Shown: piece after piece, positions 1 to 12,173 of the stretch
Numbering within the stretch: the first letter of the stretch is position 1
Layout: every line of letters begins with the position of its first letter
Assembly: GCA_025765615.1 (NCBI GenBank)
Contig: JAIVFJ010000205.1
Location: forward strand, 1-64,000
Reading direction: 5' to 3'
DNA from: Zopfochytrium polystomum
Lineage: Eukaryota > Chytridiomycota > Chytridiomycetes > Chytridiales > Chytridiaceae
DNA length: 64,000 bases
Made by a program: the position numbers and the translations under genes
Notes under the pieces: model-generated
The model's input: only the letters and a program-made list of their open reading frames with translations
What the model was told of the DNA's origin: nothing
Database searches by the model: none

Positions 1-2460
1 ATATCCTGTCGGTCCACACTGCCTGCCTCCACCACAACCTCTGCCTCCTCTGCCGCTGTTGTCTCTGAAGCATCAGTGAAATTCGCAAGTCCTCCACACT
101 CAACGCGCATCTGCATGATCATTCTGGCCAACTTCATTCCCATCTTCTTGGAGGCAATGCGAGTCTCCTTAGAGATCTTGTCCTCAGCTTTGGCACTGTA
201 GGGGGCCCAAAAGACCAGCGACCTTAGGCCCAAATCCACTGCTGAAATGTTCAAATCCTGTTGCTCTGCAGTGGGAATCAACTCAGGATGCAGCCTCTCC
301 AGCCTGTCCTTAACACCTGAACACTCCAAAACGTGCCTCCTAGTGCATTTCTCTGCGCAGTCAGCCCTCCCACACTGTTGGTGAAATGCTACCATCCCAG
401 CCATCCACATCAGCAGGTGTCTGAGCCACTTCCTGTTGAATGCCGCACCAGATCGAATAACTTGGCATGGCCCCATGTGTGAAGGCACCTCCAAAGCCTG
501 AGCCACCCCTGTGGGGGAGGATTTCTTCTGGCACCTCACCAGAGCCCGCTTGTGCATCGACAGCATGTCTGCAGCCTCAATGTTCTTTGTTCTCATCACT
601 GGCAACTCAATGTCATAGGCCTTGGTTGTGGGGAGCACAAGTGGCAACTCCACAAAGGAGGGCCGCCTCACTGAGTTCAAGAAATCCTGAATATCTGTAT
701 AGTCAAGCGAAAACTTTGTCAAGGACTGTCCCACAGAGGCCCCTGATGCAATCTTTTCCACCATGTGCCTGTACATCTGAGCTGTTGTGTTGCGAGCATC
801 CTGAATGTGGTGCAGTCTGAAAAAGTATCTGGCATTCAGCATCTTGTTCCTGGCTGCCACAGGGACCACTCCAAACATAAGATGCAGGGCCGCCCCTGAG
901 GAGGTCTTCCCCAGTGACAGCGCCTGCCGCAGACATTTATCCTGCAACTTCTGGGCATCCTTCAACTGAGTGTGGGTCAAGGGGCGCAGTGCAAACCCAT
1001 ACTCCATCATTGGTCTCAGGAAACACATGTAAACCCTGTAAGAGCTCACGGGCCTGAAGCCCCAGCCATTGAATCCCCGAGCAGCCAAAAAGGCCAGCAT
1101 CTTTTCTGTTTTCCTCAGTCTCATGGCCAGCGAGGCCTCAAAGTCAATACCCCTGCAGGTGCGCACAAGACCCAACTGGGTAGTAGACTCCTCCTGTGGA
1201 ATCTCCACTCCATTCATCTTCAACTTCAAATTCTTCTTGGCTGAGACTGCGACGCACTTCTTGGCAGCAAATGTCATCCCCCGCTTAAGGGACCACTCAT
1301 GCACCTTGTCTAGCATTCTCTGAAGTACTGTCGCATCCTTTGCAAAGACAGAGGAGTCATCAGCAAAGAGCAGCGAGTTGAGCGAGGTTGCATTAAATGT
1401 CAGCATGTGGTCCCTGAAAGACATGGCCAATGTCTGAGGCAAGGAGTTGATGGCAACATTGAACAGCATGGGTGACAGGACTGTGCCTTGGAGAAATCCT
1501 CTTGTCACTTGGATCTGAGCAGACTTGTTCCCAAGTACCAGCAGCTGGCATGCATTGAAATCAAACAAAGATCTGAGGATCGGCAGCAGTTGGGTCCTTG
1601 TAAAGTCACGGCTCTTGTCATTCTTGGCAAACCAGATGGAGTCCCACACCAGACTCCTGTTTGTGCAGTCATACGCAGCCTTAATGTCCAAATACACCAC
1701 ATGCATCTGCGGGTTCAGCTGCTGGAGCTCATGCAAAGTGTAGGCCTGGTCCATGGTGGACCGCTTTCTTCTGAAACCTCCCTGCGCCCTGTGGATCATG
1801 CCTTCAACCAAGCGCTCCACCTGAGGTGCAATCACTCGCTCAAACACAAGTCGCATCCTAGAGCACAAGGAGATGGGTCTGTAGTTTGCAACATCGCTGT
1901 TGAGCCCCTTGTTCTTGTAGACCAAGGCCACATTGGGCACAGACCACAGAGAAGGAACCACATGAAGAGAGGCCACAAGCTGAAAGAATCTGTGCAGGAC
2001 TGCAGCAACCAAGTGCGGAGCAATTGAGACCAACTCCCCAAAAAGCATGTCTTCTCCAGGGGCTTTGCCCCTGGGGCAACCTTGCAGGCTTCTTCAACAT
2101 GAACCTTCTTAATCCAGGAGACTTCAGACTGCTTCAGAGGGACTTTGTTCACAGTAACTGCTGATTCTTCAAGAGCCACGGCGTCAGGGACATCACTTCC
2201 AGTTGGCTCATGGCCTATGGTTGTGCGGAAATGGTCTTCGTAATGGCCCATCTTCTGGGGGTCAAGGGCACACTGGCTCCTATCTGAACGAGCCTTCTGA
2301 CACTTGATGCGCTTAGCCTCTCAGCCTAACAGCGGTTTCAACCATAAAGAATGAATGTTCAGAGGGACAATCCTCTGAACGATTGGAGCTGGAGCGCCGA
2401 GGACTTGCATGGCTACAAGCCAGTGCACGGGGAAATGGGACCTCCCTAGGTCACAACACA
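1..2460 (-). mobile_element. Non-LTR (LINE) retrotransposon, 5'-truncated, with one stop and one frameshift
   Basis: Read on the minus strand, this encodes the tail of an APE-type endonuclease (motif SHFPVHW near 2430), a linker, and a reverse transcriptase. Visible RT motifs are KAPGED near 2055, GFLQGTVLSPMLFN near 1470-1500 and the catalytic FADDS box at about 1353-1367. A C-terminal Cys/His cluster follows (C-x4-C-x3-C-x3-H-x3-C, about 310-370). The RT frame appears open from about 2060 to the window edge, so the 3' end lies outside. An in-frame TGA sits at 2321-2323 between the endonuclease and RT parts. A one-base frameshift lies in a G run near 2064, just before the KAPG motif. The element is cut off inside the endonuclease near 2460, a typical 5' truncation. 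It is probably a dead copy. The clade is not resolved. Confidence 0.85.
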
Positions 2461-4702
2461 ACTACAGAATAAAGAGAGAGAAAAGGGCATCAGGGGTTTT
2501 TTTTGTGTAGAAGCTAATCCCAAACACATCAGGAGCAGTGAGTCGTGGTGCAGTGGGACGGTGTTGTGGAAAATTCGCCGAGCTGGGTCATGGGCCATCG
2601 TCATTCCAATCAACCTTTCTCTTTCCCTTCATACCCACCTGTCCCTTATTATTATAGCAGGGTTGTCAGAACAGCCTGGGGGGCAAGGGGGGGGGGGGGG
2701 GGGGGCCAGCCTCTATTGCTTCCTGCATGCAGTGTGTGAGCAAAGAAGCGATCATTGCTTCGGATTAAATTCCAAATTCTCGAATTCAAGCACTGTTATG
2801 GTTTCAAATTGGAGATCGACGAGCGTTGTAATGGAGCGTACAGATCGAGGCTATGTGGTGAAGGTGCAAAGCTATAAGTGCTGGAGGTTCAGTTCTTTGC
2901 CGGTGTCATGGTTTTGCCTGGCCTTCAGCCGGGCTACCCATGGCATTTGAACTAGATCCGCAGAGGTGCCTTACCTTCCTTACTGTATCACCCACATATC
3001 TAGTTCGCAATCGCACTTCTCCCGCGAGGCCATAATCCCCTTCTATGAACAATGTGGCACTGTTGGCTGAACACAGTAGACATTTCATAAACAATATTGG
3101 AACCAGCAAAAGCCCCCTCTTTGTGGTGGCCGCAAGAACAACTTTTTTTTTTTTTTTTTTCGCAGTGCCTGGTAACTAAATCCAATTATTCAGGGCTGCA
3201 AACAGTCTACTCTCTGAGTGAGGGAGTGGATGGAGATTGTGAGTTTTGAAATGTGTCAGTCCACAAATCAATTGAACGGAAATTTCACAGCCGTGCCAGT
3301 CTCTCCGTTTTTTCTTTTTCTGTTTTTTCTTTTGCGCCGGCCACGCCGTCCATCCATTTTTCACATCAAGTACGTTCTTACATTACATTACAGGAAGACT
3401 ATCATAAAACGATCTGCGTCGAAAAATGAGGGAGCTTATGAATCTAATACCAACACAAACTTTTTCCCGCTAACCGCCAATTTTTTTTTGTTTTTTTTTG
3501 TTTTTTTTGTTTTTTTTTTCGGTGCACAGGAGCAACTAACTAACCTTAACCATGCTAAAAAACTCTGGAGGGAATGTGTCGAAGTCAGCGAGATACGATC
3601 TGTCAAACCTAATCGTCGGCATGTAGAAAATACGCTTGGAATAAGCTATCAAGTGGTTTTCCGGTGTTTGTTTTGGTGGCCGCAACGTGCCGTGAGAAAA
3701 AAAGAACAAATAATAATGAAAAAATGAATACCCCAAAGATCTGGCCGCTTCAGCTGCAAACGAAGGCCCGTTCCCCGCCGTCCATTCATCAAATCAAGCG
3801 CGATTGCCTTTTTCCCTCTCACCCCTACTTCAAACGGTCGCGGAGGGGGAAAGAACAACCCGCGCTCTCCTCCCAGGTCCCTCTCTACCTAACTACCCAA
3901 TTTTCTTGCGAAAAAGGAGGAATATGGGGTACGTGTTTTCTGCGGTGGGGGCAAGGGGGGTGGTCAGGTTTGCGGGGGAGGGAGAGCTGGGCGGGGCGAC
4001 AGAAACAAGCCAGAAGAGATGCGTCGGAAACCAAAACACAAAAGCAAAAAAAAAAAAAAACAGAAAGGAAATTAAGAGAAGAACTCCGCGGAAGTGGACG
4101 TGGGTAGGGGTAAGTGGCGGGTTGGGGAACGGGAGAGTGGGGGTTTGTTGAAGGTAAGAAACGGAACACGAAAAACAAAAAAGAAAAAAAAGGAGAAAGA
4201 AAGGATAGCCAGTTACCATGTTTCCTTTGGAAGAGAAAAAAAAAAAAAAAAAAAAAGGAAAAAGCACCCAAAAAAGGAGGAGGAAGGACCCAAGCAGAGA
4301 GAAAAGAAGAAGGAAAGGGAGGGACGAGAGAAAGGAATGCGGGACGCAGAACAATTGGGCAGGTCGACAATTTCAACTGGAGGGAGAAAGCGGCCTTTGG
4401 GCAAGAATGTGTTAATGATTGGAACCGCAAAAGAAGAAGTAGATCGCCAGGAGGAGAGAGAGAGAGAGAGGGACACTCTGCCCCCTTTACCAGCAGCCTA
4501 CTTTATCCCTCTTCCCGAAATTACCCGCTGTGCATCCCACAACCCACTCTTCCACGCCAGAAGATGCAAATCAAGACAGCTGCTCCGTTCTTAATAACGC
4601 CCCGAAATACCTTTTCCTCGTCCACCTCCCAGCAAACGTGACACGGCAGATTACTGCAAACCGCAAAGAAAGGACACACGACTTTCAGTTTTCCTCACGA
4701 AC
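2461..4702. other. Non-coding, low-complexity interval
   Basis: No credible gene. It contains G and T homopolymers (2688-2705, 3142-3161, 3481-3519), long purine-rich tracts (4040-4340) and a short copy of the dispersed repeat at 3198-3245. The longer open frames are purine/pyrimidine artefacts (poly-Lys/Glu on one strand, poly-Phe/Ser on the other). The right end is the 3' flank of the verprolin gene. Confidence 0.6.
3198..3245 (-). repeat. Short fragment of dispersed LTR-like repeat R1
   Basis: The bases starting AAACAGTCTACT, followed by a GAGTG-rich segment and GGAGATTGTG, match the reverse complement of the 3' end of the repeat at 53177-53580 and 61374-61455. Only the terminal 50 bases or so are present and they are diverged. 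Confidence 0.45.
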
Positions 4703-6360
4703 TCATTTCCTCGGAGGCGGGGGCGGAGGGGGTCTTTTTGTTACGGAAGAAGTTCGCCCAACGTCCGGCGCTCCACCACTCCCAGCTATGATCTCCCCGT
4801 CAGGAAAGCGCCGAACAGGTGGTAAGTCCGTTCGAAACTTCCATCGCCCATCTGTCTCTGACTGTGGTCCACCAGACGGGGTGCCGCCGTACGAGCTGGA
4901 GCGGACGCTGCCGGGCGGTGTCGGTTTTGGGAAAAGCGACGCGGAGGTTGACTGAACTGAAGACGTTGTGCCATTTGTAGAGCTGCTCGGTGATAGTCCG
5001 GGCGGTCGCGTCGGGGGCGCTGGCGGGGTCCAGCCACCATTGCTGCTGCTGGAGTTGGCACCGCCAGCGCCTGGTGGTTGAGGACGACGCGGCGGCATTG
5101 GCGCCGATGGCGAGAAACGAGTGGGTGGATCCGGTTTCTCAGGGGTCGACGGCGGGAACACGCGGGGAGTGGGGGGAGCAGGAGAAGACGGGGAATGAGA
5201 ATTGCTGTTGAAGCCGGGCCGTGGGAAGGTTGGGGGAGGGGCGCCCGTCGGGGTAGGTCGCGGTGCTGTAGGAGGGGGGAGGTTTGCTCGCGATGGGACC
5301 GACGGGGGGGTCCGGACCGGCAAGGGAGGCTGAGGCGGAGCTTCACTCTGAGGTTTTTTCGGGAGCGAGGGAGGCTTTGGCACAGGGGCAGAGGAAGGGC
5401 CATCTGCAGAAGCGATGAGGCAGAGTAACGGCAGGTGTGAGAATGCAACCGCCACGCGCCGAAATGGTAAAGCGATTCCACCGAAATTCGATCAGCTCAC
5501 CTCTTGCGTTAGCCGATCTCAATGTCGGCATCCCATTTGCGAAAAGGCCACCAAGCTGATGAGGACCCGATCCACCACCACCTCCGCCAGCTCCAAATGC
5601 GCCTTCGCTGCTTCGGCTGGCACCCATTCCAGGTGGGCGCGGCACAGGGAGGCTGCCTCCGCCACCGCCACCTCCCTTGGGAGCTGTACTTGCCACGAAG
5701 GTGAAGAAAGAATAGTCAGCGGCAGATGTGGAGGTGCGATTGAAAAGAGAGGAGAGTGCAGCGTTGGTATGCATCTCGCAAAAGGGGTCCACCAAAAGTG
5801 CCATCGAGATACTTTTCTTGGGCAGTGCGACTATTCTCAAGTACGCACACAACCAAACCACAAAGGGTACACGCGTGGGAAATACGCCAGCTCGATCCAA
5901 CTACACTCAATAGGACCATCATGCCACACGCGAGATGTCACAGCAGCGATCGACACTTTGAGAGAGCGGTGGGAAAAGCCATCACATTTGGGAGAGATTA
6001 TGGATGATCTACTGAAGGGGTGCTTCACTCTTTCTTTTCTCTCTTTCTCTCTTCTCTTTCCAGATTGATTGTTCTGGCTTGCTCCACTGCCTGTTGCTGT
6101 TGCTGCTCCAGTGTGTGCTTTTGTTTGCCGTTTCGTACTTCAATTTATCTGGGGTGGCGGGGGGGTGCCCAGGTGTGCGTGAGAGAGAGAGAGAGAGACG
6201 ACGTACTTTCGAGGATTGGGCCGCTGCGGTCGTTTGTGACGGTCTTCTTCAGCCTCGCGCCCTTTTCGATCGACTTGAGAAGGGCCCCTCGCTCCGCGGT
6301 GGGCGGTGGCGGGGCGGGGGCAGCGGGCGCGGGCGGCGGCGGGGGAGGCGGCGGCGGCAT
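4703..6360 (-). CDS. VRP1: Verprolin / WIP-like actin regulator (WH2 protein)
   Basis: Proline-rich scaffold that binds actin through a WH2 domain and WASP through its C-terminus, acting in cortical actin patches and endocytosis (family knowledge). Exons, complement: 6360-6207, 5683-5501, 5403-4703, joined in phase and giving 345 residues. The start is the ATG before a poly-Pro stretch. Residues about 20-50 form the WH2 helix and the LKKTVTNDRSGPI motif. Exon 2 encodes GLFANGMPTLR, matching the second verprolin motif. The C-terminus has WKFRTDLPPVRRF, the WASP-binding motif, then a poly-Pro tail. Introns are 523 and 97 nt with GT-AG ends; the first carries a (GA/TC) run. The protein is short for the family, because the central Pro-rich region is reduced. 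The symbol is assigned by family resemblance. Confidence 0.85.
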
Positions 6361-6496
6361 CGTGCGGCGCAGAGAACGAGCTTTTTCTTTTTTTTTTTTT
6401 TTTCCTTTTCGTTTTAGGTTTTTACATCGGTCTGGTACGGCGTGGTTCGAGGTTCAAACCAGCCAGAACAAAAGGAACGATCGACAGGGGCAGATG

Positions 6497-6549
<53 letters not shown>

Positions 6550-6722
6550 GAGGGAATAGAGAGCCAAAAGAGACATGCAAAGAAGCTGCAGAGAGAGACC
6601 AGGCGAAATAGAAGAAGAAGCAGAAGCTTTGGAATCAGAGTTTTCTGTCTTGGCAGCAGCGACGACTGGGCATTGTTTCTCGCGCCTCAACCGGATCTCT
6701 GGATTCATCTCGCGACTTCAAA

Positions 6723-6783
<61 letters not shown>

Positions 6784-7152
6784 CTTGGCGCGTTTTGCAA
6801 AGTTTTCAGCCGGAAGGGGAAGAAGCAAAAGCGGGGTCCACCACCCCAAAACGCACTCCCCGCGAAATACCAATTTGAGAGAGAGAATTGCACTTGCCAA
6901 GACCACCACCACCACCACACACGTGGGCTTCCACTGTCGGGGACTGTCTCTCTCCTTCCCCCGCGCATTTCAGCATTGCAGCCAAACTAACTTTCAATCA
7001 GTGAAACAACGCGGAACTTCACCAATCGTAGTGATGCTGTTTTAACTGCTCGGCGGTGTTGGAGAATAGTATGCGAACGCCATGTTTGAAAGGACACCCT
7101 TCCCAACCCCTCTGACACGATATGGGAACAGAAAAACCTCCCGTCCCAACCG
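6361..7152. other. Intergenic region with two dinucleotide microsatellites
   Basis: Upstream of verprolin and downstream of the P-type ATPase, both on minus. It contains a poly-T tract, a (GA)n run at about 6500-6545 and a (TC)n run at about 6732-6780 that would be read as opposite strands. No gene and no clear TATA box. Confidence 0.6.
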
Positions 7153-10100
7153 TCAGACTTTCTTTGTTTTGGACGTGGTCGAGCCGCCGCCGCCGCCCGC
7201 ATTCGACGATTGCGCTGGCGGCAGCAGCAGATTCTCCTCGCTGCCCACAGCCATATTGAGTTTGGCCGGCTGCATGTCTGATGGCAATTCCACTTCTACT
7301 CCAAGCTCGTGTGGCCAGTCTTTGGTCACGGGTGTGTAAAGTCCAAAAAACGATGCCGGGTTTAGAGGTGTTTTGAGGGAATTCGGTCGAGTTGTGAGAT
7401 TACGTTGTCAATATGTTAGAAAGTACTTCTTGGCTGGTTACCCCAGCGCAGAACGCGACAGGTATGGTTAACGATGAACTTACATCGCCGCAGCACGGCT
7501 CGTCTTGCAACAGAATACGCAAACAGCAGAGAGCCAGACGCCAGCGGAATGAGGAGGAACGTAGGGTCCAATCCCATCGAGGTCAAGAAAAGAGCTGTTG
7601 CAAGTTCCAAACAAACGAGTAATCGTTAATAAGTGAACAGCGAAGGAGTCAAGGATAGTGTCAAGTAATGATGCGACACAAGAACTTCCTACCGTTCGTC
7701 AGCGGAGTGTACACAATGAGTGTTGCGAAGGCAACGCCGCAAAACACGGCAATCAGGGTGCTGCGGTTCGCGACGAATAAGCCTCGGTGTAGACGAAGGC
7801 GCAGACGCTGCTTGCATGCAAATAGGTTCCACAGTTGGACTGCAAGGATGGAGAGGTAAAACGCGGACTGTGCTTGCTGAAGGGCTTCCAGTTGCATCTC
7901 GCCGGACTGCCGGAAGAGTGGTTAAAAGGAACCCCGCCCCTGCCAGTTCATCCCATCGTAAATCAGAAAAGAGTGAATACATACAATCGTCTCCCCACTC
8001 TGCAACACCACGCTCGGCGCGTGGGGCTTGAATCCGCTGCGCATGCGCTGGATCCTCTTTGCGTCTGTCGGCGTGATCCCGAACCCGGCCCACATCACCA
8101 AAAAGAACGTCCCCAGCGCAATCCCGGCCTCCATCACGCCACCCTCCAAATACGCCCAACTCAGCACCTCCGCGTCCACAAGCCGGTCCGCGCTCTTTCG
8201 CACACCCGGCTCCGTCGCGGCCGACGCCGCGGACGCAGCCGCAGCCGCGGCCTCCGGCGCTCCCGCACCCGCCGCCGGCGACCGCGCCGTTGGGCTCGGC
8301 GTCACGAGGCTCAACCCGTGGCTCCGCAGCGCCCGCCAGTACCGCGCGTCCGTCAGCAACACGCGCACCTCCGTCACGTACCCCTGCCACCGCGCCCGCA
8401 GCCGCCGCAGCGTCCGCCCCGCCGCTGCCGCAACCCGTCCCGCCAGCCCCCGCACCCCTCGCCCGCGCCCGCGCCGCCGGCGCCCAAGCGACGACGCGGA
8501 CCCAAGCCCACCCCCGCCCCCACCCCCACCGCCCTCCTCGTCCCCGCCGCCGTCCTCGTCCACCGACCCCGCGTCGCTCTCCGATCCCGCCTCGTCCAGC
8601 TCCAGCAGGAACCCCGCGCTGTCGTCGTCGCCGCCGCCGCCACCGCCGCGACCGCCGGCCGCCGTCGCCGTTGCTTCCGCGGCCGCAGCCGCGGCCTCGC
8701 GCCGCCGCATCGCGGCCGCCACGCTCGCCGCCGTCACGGGCCGCCGCGGGCCGAGCCGCAGCAGCGCGTCCGCGTCCTCCGGCGGCTCCCACGCGAACGA
8801 CAGCGTGATGAACAGCTCGAAGCCCAGGTCGACCGCGAGGATCTGGATCGCGGTCAGTGTCAGCGGGAGCGGCACCACGACGTTGAGGAGGTAGGGGAAG
8901 ATTTCAGCGAGGATGTGGGTGAGGAAGTAGGTGATGCTGGGTCGGGGGGAGGTTTGGGGGGAAGGAGTGGAACGGGGTTTTTAGGTTTTGTTAGAGTTGC
9001 GGTCAGCACTTTGTTCTGCGCTTACCTTTTCTGTTCAGTGGGATGTTGAGGCAACGATGCGAACGGGTGGTTTGAGAAAATTAACATGAGCGAAAAGTGT
9101 GAGCCCCACAGGAAAGTTCTCGGAGAAGCATTACCTTGAGGTTCATGAAAATGGTTCTCCCTGTTTAAAGGGGAAAAAAAAGGATAATTCAGCGCCAGAC
9201 CATTCCAGAAAACCCAAAGAACAGCGGGACGAACCCTCCAGTATCCCGACAACGGTGCTGGTAAAGTCGTCGTCCAGCAGAATCATCCCCGCGGCCTCCT
9301 TGCTCACGTCGCTGCCCGTTCTGTTCATCGCGATCCCCAAATCCGCCTTCTTCAGCGCCGCCGCGTCGTTCACCCCGTCCCCCGTCACCCCGACAATGTG
9401 CCCGAGCTCCTGTGCCCGCGTCACAATCTCCAGCTTCTGCTTCGGCGACGTCCGCGCAAAGATAATCTCCTCGTGCTCAAACACCGCCGCCCACTCCGCC
9501 GCACCCATCCCTGAAAGCCGCTCGCCGTCCACGATCGTCGCCCGCCGCCGGGCGCCCGACGACGCCGCGGGGCTCTCCGCCGCCGCTGACGGAATGACCA
9601 CGGACAGGGAACCGGCCGCGGCAGTCGCGCCGCTCCGCAGAGGCGACGACGACCGCACGCCCGTCGTCGCCGTAGCGCGCACGCCCGCCGCCGCCGCGGC
9701 CAGCGCCGCCGCACCGGACTCCTCCTCCGCCCGCGTCGGGAACGTCAGCAGGTTGATCCGCCGCGCCACCGCCGCCGCCGTGATCGGGTGGTCGCCCGTG
9801 ATCATCACCACCTTGATCCCGGCTTGTCGGATCTGCCCGATCGCCCGCCGCACGCCGCGCTTTGGCGGGTCTTCCATGCTTATGAGACCCACGAGCGTGA
9901 GCCCGCTCTGTAGGTGGAGGGGGAAAGTGTAGGGGAAGCAGGGATGAGATGGGAGGGCGGGGCGGGTAATGCGAAGCGTGCACGTGAGTAAGCCATGCGG
10001 AAACCAGAAAAAAAAAACAAAAAAAAAACAAAAAAAAAAAAAACACCCAATCCTCATTCACCACTCACTGTCGGAAAATTCCTCTTCTCCAAGCTAAACC

Positions 10101-12008
10101 GAAAGTTCTCTGGAAACTTTCTGCCTGGCAGCAGCAGCATGGCGAACGCCAGGACGCGCTCCCCGCGCGCCGCCATCCGGTTGTGCGCCTCGCGGTACTG
10201 CTCCCGGTGCACGTCCGCCAGTGGCACCGGCTTGCCCTGGATCAGGATCGTCCCGCACGACGCAAGGACCCGCTCCGGCGCACCCTTCACGTGCAGCGTC
10301 AGCCCGCCGTCCGCGTGCGGTTTGCGGTGGATCGTGAGGTGCGTCTTCGTGTCGGATGTGAAGGGGACTTCGAATACTTTCGGGAATTGCGCGGTTAACT
10401 GGGAAACAGGAGAACACCAGGAGAAGGCCGTTGGGGGCATGAATGGTGGGGCGTGGATCGAATTCGCGAGAAGGGGATAATCGTGGTTAGTAGTTGATTG
10501 GGCTTGGTTGTGGGGGGAAAGAAGAGTTTGGTTGTGGGGAAGTTAGCGCAGCATTTTAACCTTGTCGACGTTGACCAGCTTGGCCGCAGCAAACTTGAGC
10601 AGGCCCTTGTCTGTAGCATCGCCAACGATGTTGCGGTCGACCGGCTTTCCGACGTTGCTTTCGAATTTCGCCCTGTATGGCGAAAAGAGGAGAAAGTCGG
10701 ATCAGTAGGGGAGTATCCACTGTCGAACTTCGCGTCCAAGAACAGCGGCAAGATGCGGGGATGAGGAAGAAAAAGGTCTGCAAATACCTGGTACACGTTG
10801 CGCAAATATGCAACAAGTTTGACACGCCGCTCGTCGACAGATTGAGCGGCTTCTCCCCCTTTGGCGGCTTCCCGTCTCCCGCAAACATGGTCGACAAGTT
10901 TGTCCACACCCTCGCGACCTTCATCTCGTTCATCGTCAGCGTGCCCGTCTTATCCGACGCCAGCAGCGTGATCGCGCCGAGCGTCTCGACGCCGTGCAAG
11001 TCCTTGACCAGCACCTTCTTCTCCGCCATCCGCCCGCCCGCCACCGCCAGCAGCATCGTCACCGTCAGCGGCAAACCCTGCGGAATCCACGCCACCAGCA
11101 TCCCCACCGCGAACTGGAACGCCGCAGAAAACCCGGCGCCGCGAGCTAGAGACGCGATGAAGAACGTCGCAGACGTCGCCGTCGCCAGGAAGCTGATCGT
11201 CCGGCAGAACAGCCGGATCTCGCTGCTTAAGGGCGACCGCTTGCGCTTCTCCCCGCGCGTCAGTCGCGACACTTGGCCCATCACCGTCCGCGACCCCGTT
11301 CGGATCACCACCGCGAACGCTTCGCCTGAGGTTGGGAGGGTGGGTGAACCAGAATTACGTGCGTGGGGCACACCAAGTCGGGTGAAGTTTTGGGGGGGGG
11401 GGGGGGGAGTTCGGGCGTCGTTCCTTTAGAGTTGGAGGGGGCACCCTAGGGATAGGGGTACGAGGGAAAGGTGTTGGGTTGCAACATACCGTGCACAACG
11501 CTCGTCCCGCCAAACACGACGTTCTTCGCCGCCATCGCCCCGACGTCCGCGGCCGCCCCCGCCAGCACCGGGCACCGCTCCTGCGCCTCCGACTCTCCGG
11601 TGAGGCTGGAGTTGTCCACTTGAAACTCGTTCGCCCACACCACGACGGCGTCGGCGGGGACCTTGTCGCCCATTTTCACGTTGACGACGTCGCCGACGAC
11701 CACGTCCGAGGCGTGGATGTTTTGCAAGGTGCCGTCGCGCACGCAGTGGGTTTGATAAGGGATGAGCGCCTTTTGGTTTGGTTTTTTTTTTTCCGTTTTG
11801 TTTCAGTGAGTCATCAAATCCGGTTGAGATTTCAAGTAAAACATTCTCTTCCGCGCTACTTCTTTTTCTCCCTTACACTTACCGAAAAAGACTCGATGAT
11901 CGCAGCTACTTTCGTAAGCTCGTAGAACTCGATCCCCGCATTCACAAACGCAACGGCAATGAGCACTCCGCCAATATAGCACTTTTTTTGACACCGGGCG
12001 GGCCGATG

Positions 12009-12086
<78 letters not shown>

Positions 12087-12135
12087 ATCTTTCAGCGAAA
12101 AACCCCGAAAGCAAACGGAAAGACCGTGCTAACCA

Positions 12136-12173
<38 letters not shown>

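Noticed and set aside
3885..4641. Long open frames on both strands, Lys/Arg/Glu-rich or Phe/Leu-rich
   Set aside because: They come from purine/pyrimidine tracts; composition and repeats explain them and no domain is present.
8028..8894. Pro/Arg/Ser-rich frames on plus across the ATPase exon 10
   Set aside because: They are antisense shadows of the GC-rich ATPase insert; the minus frame has conserved pump motifs.
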